A stretch of DNA of 64,000 nucleotides from Chamaea fasciata (taxonomy: Eukaryota; Chordata; Aves; Passeriformes; Sylviidae). A program made the translations under genes and the position numbers. Location of the stretch: assembly GCA_029207755.1 (NCBI GenBank), contig JARCOQ010000012.1, positions 3,554,001 through 3,618,000 of the forward strand. The letters are read 5' to 3'. Every line of letters begins with the position of its first letter. The stretch's first letter is position 1. The notes under the pieces were generated by a model, which saw only the letters and a program-made list of their open reading frames with translations, was not told the origin of the DNA and did no database searches. This document shows positions 24,801-36,800 of this stretch, one piece after another.

Positions 24801-27800
24801 GTGCTGTCTGTCATAATTGTGGACTGTTTAAAGAGCCATTGTCTCTGGTCACGGTATATTGAAGAAAACCTTTGGTTAGCAATGCCAGTAATGATTTTGT
24901 CATTATTTTCCAGGGTCCTTTAGAAAATGATTTGGTGGTGCACGTGGCCCTGATAGCAGAAAGCCAGCGGTATGTATTCACTTCTGCCGAGTTCCTGTGT
25001 GTTAAGGAAGGGTTGAACAATGCATCTGAAAGGGTGTAAAATAAAACACTGCTGCTTGTATGCATCTGCTGCCAGGAGAATTTATTAAAACTGTTCTGTG
25101 ATTTGTCATTAAATGTATCCGTGTTTCATTCGTAGCCTACAGGTTTTTCTGAACACATATGGAATCCAAACTCAGACCCCCCAGCAGGTGGAACCGATTC
25201 AGATATGGGCTCAGAAAGAACTTGTCAAAGTAAGGAATTCTGCATTTAAAATTATTTATCCTGAATCTGTGTATTTCTTTTGTAAAAATAAGGATTTTTA
25301 TCAAGCCAGTAGCCTCTGATCTCCCTAAGCTGTTGTCCACGTATTTCTGTCCTCCTAATGCAGCTGCAAGGTGTGCTGGCACTGGAAGTGACAGATGCCT
25401 GCAGCTTTCAGGGAAGTGTGGGAGCCCACATGTTCTGTATTATCTGATTAGGCTTATTGCCTGAGCCACTTTCAAAGTGTAATGAATCAATAATAGAATT
25501 TTAATAACATTAGTAGCTTGGTAAACTGAATGAAGCTTGGTGGAGAAACAAGCAAATGAGCAATAGTCAAAGAAATGGATAAAGGCATAAACCATCATAG
25601 GATTTCATAGTGCAGCCCCTGTAACAGGCAGTATCCACATCTCTGTCACTGTTTTCCCTTGGATTGACTATTTCCAGGAAGTTTTGGGTTTGAAATCCTT
25701 TCTGGTTTACCTCTTTAGCTGAGCACATTTAACATAGCACCGTTAGAAATTACTGGGATGAAGGATCATCTTCGGGATCCCCTTCGTCCTCCCTGGAGGC
25801 TCAGTTTTCTCTTGGCCGAGGAGTCTCCTGAGGGGCAGCCGCATCCTCGCGGGCCCTGCTGGTGCCGGGTGAAGATCAGGTGCACAGAGCTCCTGCCTGA
25901 CCCTGTGGTGCGCAAAGTCTCAGACAGGAATGATGGATGTCTGGGGGCAGTGCGGTGACAATTCTGCTTGTCAGCCCCGAGGGCACACTTGGAGAACAGA
26001 TCGCTGTGTGGGGCTCTCCTCAGAAATGAGCTACATGGCCAACGCCACCATCTGTGGCAGGAGTCTGTAGGAGACAAGAAAAAAAAAGTAAACCCCAAAA
26101 TAGAGAATATAGGAACATAATTTGGGTTTCTTAAGTCTGTGAGGGTGACGGATGTGCTAAACCTGGCTGTGGCTTATTCAGAAAAATGCTTACTCTGCAA
26201 AACAGCTGCCACTAACACCTGAGAAGGGCTAAAACAGGGAGAAGAGAAATATCTGTGTTTCCATTCATCCTTGTTCATTACCAAACCCATTTTTACTCAC
26301 TAGTTTTCATGATAATGTATTCCAGAATATGTTCTCTCTCTCTGTATCTGTCCTGAAATCCTGTGCTGAAACTTTGGTGTAACAAATGAATACTCCATGA
26401 CTTTCCTATAGGAGTCTCTCTGTCATCCATCACTTCTTTGGTTTCCCTGACAAAAAGATAAGACCTTCCTTAAGTTTTATTATTACCAATTAAATTCCTA
26501 TCTGTGAAAAAGTCTGTGTTAGGATTTATTTTTCTAAAGCTGTTGAGACATCTGGCAATTCTGACACTTCCTTTATCCTCATGATGGGTAGGTACAGCTG
26601 CCTCATCAAAATTTACTTTTTAAAGGAGTGCCATGAAAATATTCATTCACCTGATACGAAACCTCTTCCTAATGGGCTTCTAATAAAGGCCCTGCCAGAG
26701 CTGTGAAGTGAAGAGAGTGTTTGGGGTGTTGTGAGGACTGGGGTTTGATCTTGGGGCTTATGCCAGTAACCAAAATGAAAAAGGAAACAAACAAAACAAG
26801 AATACTACTCCTGGTTGTATTTGTCATCCTTTGAGGGGAGAGGAAGCCAGCGGCGGAACAGTCAGTGTATTTTGGGGAATAGAAGGTTGATCTGTGGAAA
26901 ATACGGATCTCAGTAATTCCTACTCTGACGCTGTCAGTGCTAAGGAGGATTTAATTTAATCAGAAACTTTTGAATTGCACTAGTAGCACATGATAACAGT
27001 TTAAATCTCTAGACTTGTTAATAGGCACGTGTCCAAAAAAGTGCTGTAAAACAAATGGATTGGCGACTGAAAGTAGAACTTGAAGTCGTCTAAATATATG
27101 TACCAAGTGGGGGCAGAGAGGAAGTGAAAAGAGAAGGAAGAGATAAACAGTAAAATGGGACAAGAGACACGTAATACACAGGAAAAAACCACATCTGGGG
27201 TGGAAGTAGAGCACAGGGGAGGAGCAGGACACCCCTTAGGCAGGGACTGAGAGAGGAAAGGTGCCACAGAACAGATGGTGTGCGAGACCACTGCGTTTTG
27301 GGTCATGCTCATAAATCAACCCAACAGCCATTTCTTGTTATTAGCAGCTTAATAATCCAGAATTGCAAGGCTTTTTAGTAAAAAAAAAACCCCAAAGGTG
27401 CTTGAAGCAGCTGGACTTGAATGAAACTGTGCGTTGTTCGGTGCCTGGGGCTGCCTCTGAGCTTGGATTGTAACCGATGAGAATGGAGAACTCTCACTAG
27501 AGGTGGAAACTGCTTTAGTGGCCTGCGTGTCAACATGGGCCCTCCAGCTACAGTCTTCAAGGAAAAGCCAACGTTACAGTACTGCTGCAGTTCTGCTCTT
27601 CTAAGAAAGCATTTCATGTTGTGCATTCCGGTGAAATGAGGGTCCTTTCAGTGTTAAATTGCCCTGTCTACTGCCATTCTTCCAGTCTCCCTTATTTACA
27701 CGAGAGGAGGTTCAGCATTGTTTGGCTTTGGTTGTTGAGAGCTCTCAGCGTTCTCATGTCTCCATCCTTCCCCACTTGAATACAGTTCCTTACTCTGGGT

Positions 27801-30800
27801 GAACTGGTCATGTAGGTGATTTTGTTATTTTCTTTTCTAAGTAGCTCTTGGTATTAATGCAGACACATGGGCAGGATCAGGAAGGCCCCAGGCTGACGGC
27901 AATAGAAAGCTGTTGTGCGTAATGTTTGTTCAAGTGTTAGCTTTCATTTGCTTCTGAATGAGCTTCCTATAACATAAAGAAAGATTGAACTTGGGAAAAT
28001 GTTCAGAATTCTGCAGTAATGGTGGGTTCCTTACCTAAAGCGGGCCAAGGAAGGACAAATTACATCTTTCAGTCAGGTTTAACTGATGCATTTAACTGTA
28101 TTGTTCACAGATTAGTTGTTTTCTTACGGTTTCATACTCGTGCAATGTAAGAAGTGAAGACTGTTGTTGCAAAATTGTGTCAGCTGAAGTAATGTTAGGC
28201 ATACATAACTCTAATAAGAATCAATGAATATGAATAATGAGATAATTCCCTCTTGCTTGTGTTGCTGATGCATTAATTTTCCAGATTCATAATAAAATTA
28301 GAATAAAGATCTTTAAAGGGTTCTTGTATTACTCCTTTACTTTTGTATCCACTCTGAAAAAGCATTGCAGAAGGCAAATTTGGCTAGCCAATAAATGCAA
28401 ATGATCCCTTAAAAATTATTTCAATGAGGAATTTGAAAAATCAATAAATATTTTACTTACATAGAATAGAAGAGTAATAGGAGCAGGAAGTTAAAAAGAA
28501 GCCCTAATACAGGAAACAAATGTTTCTTAAAAAACCTGACCCTGAATAGCAAAACCAGCCACGTTTTCTGTATCGTTTTCTAATCAGAGCAGGCTGCAAC
28601 AGCCTTCTTTGTGAGATGTGGCAGGAGTGTGAGAAGGGCTGGTACCTAGGTTTTTATCAGTTTTCATGATTCTTTCTCACAGGCTTACTTCCATTTGGGA
28701 GTCAATGAGAAATTGGGATTATCTGGAAGGCCGGACAGACCTATAGGATGCCTTGGAACATCAAAGGTTATTACAAGAAAAGTTTATATTCTCATAATTG
28801 CTAAGTATTTTAGATAAACATTTAGCCTGCATGATTTCAACTAGAACTGAAATGTAATGTTATTTTATGCATATTTTATGACTTCCAAGACCTTGTGTTT
28901 GGCTCTGATTAATGTTTTCAAGAAAAGATTAATGGATTTTTTTTTTCCCTCAACAGATTTATCGAATACTAGGGAAGACTGTAGTTTGCTACTCGATCAT
29001 TTTTGATCTCAGTGATTTCTACATGTCTCAGGATGTTATGATGTTGATTGATGACATCAAGGTATTTGTAACTTTTCCTTTGAGTAAAACAGAAGGAGAA
29101 CAGTACAATGTGTACTATTATAATACAAAAATAAACTTGCAGCTAGGAATGTCTTGAGGCAAATATCCTGTCAGCCCAGCATGAGTTCGAGTGAGTATCT
29201 CTCTGACAAAAAAACCTGTCTGCAAAGTGACTGGGAATGCTGTAGGGCAGCAAGTAAATAATCATTTGTTTCTTTGGGAGAACAAATGTTCTTGGCTGAA
29301 AAAAGGAACGAGACTGGTGTTTACAGGAGATATGAAAGCCTTACCTGGAGGAAACACTACTTGATTTTGTATAAAAATTAAAACCTGGCCCCCTTCCCTG
29401 CCTGGAAGGTTGGCAGCAGTGCAGAGCTTACCCGCCACGCCCTGGGATGGAGCGGCAACATCAGAAGGTGGCCCTGGTGCTTCCGTCCCAGTGCCTGGGA
29501 TTCAAGCCCTGGATCCCACACACGTTGCTCTAGCTCCTTGCCTGTAGCTCAGAGTGCTGCACTGTCTCATGGTTTGCTCCATGATCTATACATTTGCTTA
29601 GGAGTATTTTCAGAACACTTAGGAAGCAGCAGGGCTTGACAGCAACTTGTGTCTGTTGCAGAGATCTGTTGGTGCTTTAGTAGCTGAGGCGTTTTTAGGC
29701 TGTTGAGGCTTTCAGGGCTGCAGGCCCTCCGATGTTTTGTGCTGTGTGTCGTGTCGTGTCGTGTTGTCTGCGAGGTCTGTGACTGCCATTGTTCCCTGCC
29801 CAGAACGCCCTGCAGTTCATTAAGCAGTACTGGAAGATGCACGGCCGGCCCCTGTTCGTGGTGCTCATCCGGGAAGACAACATCAGGTAGGGAGAGACAA
29901 AAGCAGGATTTGCAGTGTGGGATTTACCTGAGTGCAAGATTGATGGAGTTCTGCTTCAAATTTCAGAGGGAGCAGATTCAGTCCCATATTAGATATGCTG
30001 GCAGCCTTTAGAAAGGGAATTGTTGGAGGAGTGAAGGTTCACGTTGACAGAGTCCAGGTAAGGTGTTTGTCCTGACTGTTGTGTTCTTACCTCCTGGTAC
30101 ATGGATTCTTACTGCCTTGGGGGGTTATGTGGCTTCTGATTTTATTTAGTTTCGTGAAAGTAAAGAGTTAAGACTCAAGACATTCGGTACTGTTTGTGTT
30201 GTCTCAACAGAAACATGGGTTTATTTTAATTCCTTTTGATGAGTCTTTTGAAAGTCGTAATCTTCACAGAGGATTTTCAGAAGGGAAAAGGGTGTTTTTT
30301 GTTAGGCAATCTTGTGAAATTACTACCAAAGGATAAAGCCACGGTGTCAAGCACTGAGGGATTTCTTTTGATTAGGTAATCACAGAGGGCAAAAAAAAAG
30401 GTGCTTCACATGTATTAAAATTCTTACAAGAACTAAGGTCTGGTTTTAACATCTTTACTGTTGGAGTGAATCTTGGAGCAGGAACATTCCTTCATTAAAA
30501 TGTGAAAATTACCAAGGCAGGTGCTGATTTTACATACTCCTCTGTGCCAGTTGATCTTAGTTTACACCTATTGAACCATCCATTTTTTGTAAGAGAGAAG
30601 ACTAAAGACAGATTAATGACTTCTCGTTCCCCAGAAAATTCATAATTTGGAGAAGAGCTGGATCAGTGGGAGAGGAAATGCTTCTGGCTGTGATGGTTTG
30701 AGATACCCTTGGAACCTTTAGGTGTTCATGTATTTCTCCTGCTCACACCTAGGTTATGTCCTGGTACCACTAACTCTTCCTGTAACAAATGCCATTACTG

Positions 30801-33800
30801 CCCATGGAGAACCTTTCATTTGGCTACAGGGTTGTTGTTGTGGTTTGGTCTGCTGTTTTTTGTTTGCTTTTTTTTGTTGTTTGCTTGTTTTTTTTTATTT
30901 AACTGCAATGACTTTCTTGCTTTGCAAGAAAGATTTACCAGATGAGAAATTTCTCCATCTACCTATGTCCTTATTCTAAGCACTGCACTGGGCAGCCATT
31001 GGGGAGTAAACTTTCTCTTCCATAATCACTGACCTTCTGGAAAGATCCTTTGTCTAACATAACAAGTAAGGAGTTGTTTTAAAGGGTTTAAGATGTTGAG
31101 GGTCACTGGCCTTTGCTTTATTTGTGAGCCATTAAAAAGAGCACATGGGAAGACTACAAATAAACATTGGTTTGACTTGAAGACCAGTGGAGATGGTGGC
31201 GGGTGCCTTTCCTGCTGGGACACCCCGTGCCTGCACCAGCAGCTGAGTTGGAATCTCTGTCTTACTGCACCTTTTGTTGGCACCTTTTATTAACAGTCTT
31301 GTATCATTATAGGGCAGGATTTGGGAAAAGAAGTGGGACATGTCTAATTCATGGTGTTTTCTTGAATAATTCATTTGTTCCGACAAAATACATATTGATC
31401 TTTGTCAGTTGCATTCAGCTGCTTCGTTTAGGTGCACGTGTAAAACATGCCTAAGAGAGAATGTGTCTTTAATTGGGTGAATGCTCTTTTTTTTCCTGTC
31501 GAATATACCAAATCTGATTTTATTTAAAATTCTGTTCGCTCAGAAGTTTGTAGCTCTTTTCTGAGTTTTACCTTCCTTGTCATCATGTGTTCAAGCAGAT
31601 GTGCAAGGCAAAGAATGAAGGGCGCCAGTAATGAAAGCAAAGCAGGGTTTTTATATTCTGTCATCTCACAGCGTAACAGATCAATGTTTTACTGCAACTG
31701 GTGTACAATGAAAACGGAATATAAAAGTTCACAAAACACACTCAGTTTTATTTAGCTAATGAGAGCCATCAAAAGCAGTCTTAAAAATGCTGTAGTACAA
31801 TACATTTCCCCTGGCAGCAGACAAATAGGGAATTGGTATAAATTCAGAGTGAATGAATTGAAATGACTACATCAGATAAATGCAGCACTGACTTTCAGCT
31901 GTGTAATCTTTCGAGATGGAAGGATTTCTAAGCTGCATTTGATGTGCAAACTTGGGCCAGGCATGCTTGGATTAGGGAACGAATACAGAGTGGGAATGCT
32001 CTTTGCAGGCTTTGCCTGAACCATCAGTGAGGCTGACAGGAAAACTTCCCGGCATTCAGCCATCCCCGGAATAATGAGCATTGGGATCCAGAACATGGGG
32101 ACTGGGCAGGACTCTGAGGAATGCAAATCTTCTCAAGTGTTTTCATCAGCCCTGGCTCAGGGGGGTGGGCAGTGCTTGATGAAGATGGACAGGGGAAAAG
32201 AAGAATGGAACACGAGCCAAAAGGAGACAGCAGCCCCAAGAGACTCCTGCTGCCTTAAGCGTTTTCCCCATGAAAGAGCACAAATACTCTGAAAGTGTCA
32301 AATACTTGGAACTGTAGATAAACAAACTACTTTCTCAATGGAAACCACCGGCATCACACTGAGATGAAAAGACAGCTATATCGTTATGTACGTATTTTAA
32401 AATTTGTTTTCAATTTTTCATTTCAGACGTTGATATCCGGAGCGGTTGTTGAACAACTTGACTTCCTAAGCATCACTGAAACAGAAGAGTAAGGCTATAT
32501 ATAAACAGTAGTGATGACTTACTTGTTTCTTAAAATATTTTCTGAACCACGTAGAAATTAAATACTTGTTTTTCAGGGCTCCTGTATTTAAAAGTTTGGA
32601 GGAGCTGGATCTTCCAAAACATTCAAAAGTCAAGAGACAATCTAGTACTCCCAATGCTTCTGAACTTGAGCAGCAACCAGATGTAAATATTAATGACTGG
32701 AAAAACAAGTCAACATACGAGATCCTGCAGAAACTTAATGTAAGAAAACTTGATAAAAGTACAGTGTAACTTCATTCTCGTCAAATAAGAAGCTCTGTGC
32801 TGGTACTTGTTTTACCAGCAGCCTGCTCAGGTCAGCACGATCAGTGTTGGGGCACAGCTGATAACATAAACTGGCTGATATTCCTCTCCATACTCAGGGA
32901 ATCCTCCTCTCTATCTTATCACAGAGCTTCCTGTGACTCTTGGCTCTCAATTGTCCCAGCTGCCCCAATCATCCTTGGTGCCGAGTGACCATCTAGGAGG
33001 GGATCCATTTGTCATGTGTCTTTAGAACAAATATTTTAGTGACAAACTGCAGGTCGAAAGACTTGAGCTGTGGGTATTCACTGGGATGGGCTGGGAACTT
33101 CTTAATGGCATCAAGGGATAGTTCCAATCTGGCATTTGTTTCATGTATGTAGGAAAAATACCACTGCTGTTTTAGATCTGGTGTTGATACAAACACGCAG
33201 TGGTCTGCTTAGTTCCCTATCTCACGACAAGCATTCCTGCTGCAAATTAAAGGACCTGAGAATGAAAAATCAGGAAACTTTTCCAAGATCAAATTCGAAC
33301 AGCTTAATATGATCCACAGAGAAGCCTCTGCAAGCAGCAGTGACAAGGATACAGCACCCATAGGGTATGGAATAGTTGTGAAATCCCCTTGAAAATAAAA
33401 TATGTAGACTTTCCTTTAAATTGAAAAGAAGAAAAGGCCACTTGGTTTCACCTGAAATTTTTAATAGCTGTTCTGGCTTTGCTTCAGTGGCAGTCTGAAG
33501 GCTATTTGTGCTTCTGTTGTTGCTGTTTTTTTATTGCAGGACTGCAATTGCCTGGCAAGTCAAGTGTTACTCTCAAGTATATTGCTTAAAAGGGAAGGGC
33601 CGAATTTTATCACCAAGGAAGGTAAGAGCTTCTTCCATGTGTCTGTCCTGAGCACGGAGGAAGCAGCTGCATGTTCAGTTGCAATGAACATAAATAATAG
33701 CTGTGCATGCCAACAGTTGTGGAGCTCTTTTCTCGGCCATTTAGGGCAATTTCTGCATTAAATAGGACATGCAAATTGATGTGGTGTGGTGGGGAACGAG

Positions 33801-36800
33801 CTGCTGGATATATGAATGCTTTTAGGTTGTTTGTAGGCCAGTGCTGTATCTGGTTGTAATTTTGAATGCACAGATTAGAAAGAAAATGCAGGATTTGACC
33901 TTACAAAGAAAAGGGAAACAGAAGACAAGTCTAAATGTCTGTAACAGTCTGAACTATATATGAGACTTTATATTGAATTTTTGTTCTGCTTTGATGTAAT
34001 CTGACTTCAATGTGTCTGTGAAGCTCTGGTTTTGTATTATGGCTTTGTTTTAGAGCACAGGGTCTAAATTCCTGTAATATAATTCTGAAAAGGCTACTGA
34101 GGCTTTGGGATTTTGTGCTGCAAGGTTTGGTGTTTTGTCTTTTTTTTTTTTCCCAAAGATTGCTTTTTAGTTGCCTTTTCATAAATGACCACTCAGAAAA
34201 CGAGGGCCATTCGAATCTAATAACGTACTCTTAGTTGTTCATCGAGCAGTGGGACTTCCCAGCTCATGTTACAGAGTCCTGCTTCTTAATTTTGGTATGA
34301 GGTGGCTGGTTCATGTGGACAAGAGCTGTTGTATTGGCATAAACATACATTCTGTCTCTATTGCTCTGTTGAAAATGCCATAGAATCTATAGGATATTCC
34401 GAGCTGGAAGGGACCCACAAGGATCATCATCCTGCACGGGATGGTCCCCATGTGCCTGAGAGCTTCCTGAGCTCTGGCAGGCTGGGGCTGTGCCCGCTGC
34501 CCTGGGGAGCTCTTCAGTGCCCAGCCACCCTCTGAGCGAAGAGCCTTTTCCTGAAATCCAGCCGAAACCTCCCGTGACACTGCTCCAGCTGTTTCCTCAG
34601 GGCCTGTCATTGGTCACCAGAGTGAGGAGATGTGGTGCTGCCCCTCCCGAGGATGCTGCAGGCCCCAGTGAGGTCTGTCCTCAGTCTCCTCTGCTCTGGG
34701 CTCAACGAGCCAGGTCACCTCAGCCACTCCTCAAAGGCTTCCCTGCTAAACCCTTCACCATCTTCCTGTGCCTCCTCTGGATCCTTTCTGATATCTTTTT
34801 ATCTTTCTTCCGTTGTGGTGCCCAAAACTGCACAGGGGGCTGGAAAGCCACGTCAAGTGGAACGAACCACTTTGGCTGATGACCCCGTGCATTGTTGCAA
34901 GTTGTGGTTGGAAGCTGCAGGTTAGGCCAGTGTAGGCTCTGAAGTGGCCTTTTCCTGGAGTGTTGTGAGGCTTTGGGAGCCTCAGGAGCTTTCTTTAGTC
35001 CTTTGTAGGTTGTGTTCTTTGTTCTAGAGCAGCTCACAGCAGATTCCCTCACCTCTGTGAGCAAGCAGCGTTACCACTTACACCCGCTGGATCATGATGA
35101 TGGACTTCAAAACTCTGTTGAAATCAATTAGGTGAAAAAAAAAAGAAAAAGTGCAATTGTGCCTCTGAGTGCTCAGAGCTAACTTGTGCAGAGCTCTTGG
35201 TGTCATCCCATGTGAAACAGAGGGTGATGAAAACCTTTTTAATATGCACCCTGTGGTCTGAGTCACTGACTAAGAGTTCCCTGCACTGCCTGCATGGAGA
35301 CTACCGAGACTGACCTTAAATAATCACCCAATCAAGAAAACATCAATCTACAACCAGGAGCTGAAGAACTTTAGGTTCTGCAGTTTGAGGAAGTCCCTCA
35401 TGGTTGGGGGTACCTTTAGAGGCCAAATCCCTATGTAGATTAATTTTCCCCAATACATTGCAAGAGCAGGTGATATTATAGGTGTCTCTACAGCATGAGC
35501 AGCAAATTCAGCTGAAACCTGGTTTGGCTTTCATAACAACATGCACTGGGAGACAGGGGACTTGATTGCATCTGAATTTTAGATGTTGAGCATAATAGAT
35601 AAGTGTTTTACTAAAGCCGATTCTGAATTAGCTGGTCTCATCAAACTTGCCTTATTACTGTTAAATGAAAACCCGTGCATCTCTTTTTTTTTTTTTTTTT
35701 TTTTTGGCTTGTGTTTTGTTTCTCTTTTTTTGTTCAACGCCTTTAGGTACAGTTGCTGAGCACATTGAAAGAATCTACAGGCGAGCCGGCAGCAGAAAGC
35801 TCTGGTTTGTATACAAATGCCGTGTTCCTTCTGGCTTACACCAGTCTTGTTTTCCTGATGTGTTCATAGGAAGTAAGGCTGGATTCTCACACACTTCAAG
35901 GGGGGGAAACGGCAGCTTTCCTGACAGTTGTATTGCTGCATGGCAGCTGAAGGTCTGCTTTAATAGGCTTGAAAAAATTAAGAAGCAGTTTCTTACTGTT
36001 ATCTTTTAAAATACAGAAGCAATAGGCTGGTTTTGCATGGAGTGCTGTTGCCAATACACAGGCAATTAAAATAATTGAAATAATGTGGGAAGAATATTAA
36101 TATTCTTATTTCTCACGGGGCATGATAAAATATTGTCAATAGCTTTATGTAGGAAGGCTGGTGATCAGATATAAATCATTTAAGCTGATGCACTAACTCA
36201 GATTTATTGCCCTGAAGTAATTTCCTTTGAGCCTGACTTTGACACAGTAACTTTAAAAGGTTTCAGCAAGTAGGTTGATATTTACATGGTGTTTATTAAT
36301 TTCTTTGCCCTGAAGCTCAGTACAAGTTTAATTTCTTTTTTATCAAAGTCAAGCCTGTCCTGAACTGTGTCCTCTCACTCTGTAACTATTCATAACAGGT
36401 CAGTAAATGTAAATACGTTTTTCATTTTTGTCTCTACGTACAGTTAAACGGGCCTTTGCCAATAATGAGGTAGAACCAAGACACCTTGGTGGTATTTTTT
36501 TTTTGTAATGAATAAAAATCAGAAGTATTTTTAGGAACAAAATATGTAAACTGTTTTTCATTTCTCTTCCATGATTGCCATGTGACACACATGTAGGTTG
36601 GTGTTGCGCTACAGTGCTGCATTTGCACAGAAATTTTCTTCTTCTATAACCCCACATATTACTACTTTACTGGTACATGGGAAACAGGTAAAGTGCCCAG
36701 AAATCTGAAGTGCAGCTGTGAGATTTATTTTTTTTTTTTTTGCTTATTTGCATTTTGATAGTATCAGCTAATGCATTTTTGAAATGCTTTGCTCTTGATC

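Larger units (their letters stand above)
17000..24913 (+). other. Largest PHKB intron in the window (7.9 kb)
   Basis: It holds a solo LTR (17337-17767), a CR1-like tail (about 17800-17960), a 1.09-kb minisatellite (21454-22541) and a T-run at about 22877-22894. The rest is ordinary AT-rich intron with no additional exon recognised. The acceptor is ttattttccag. Confidence 0.8.
33622..35746 (+). other. PHKB intron with CR1 copy and long T tract
   Basis: A 2.1-kb intron containing an antisense CR1 tail (about 34378-34890) and a run of about 23 T residues (35684-35705) some 40 bp before the acceptor cgcctttag. Confidence 0.8.

Noticed and set aside
34490..34925. Open frames of 129 and 97 codons
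   Set aside because: They lie in the antisense CR1 fragment and reflect its sequence, not a host gene.
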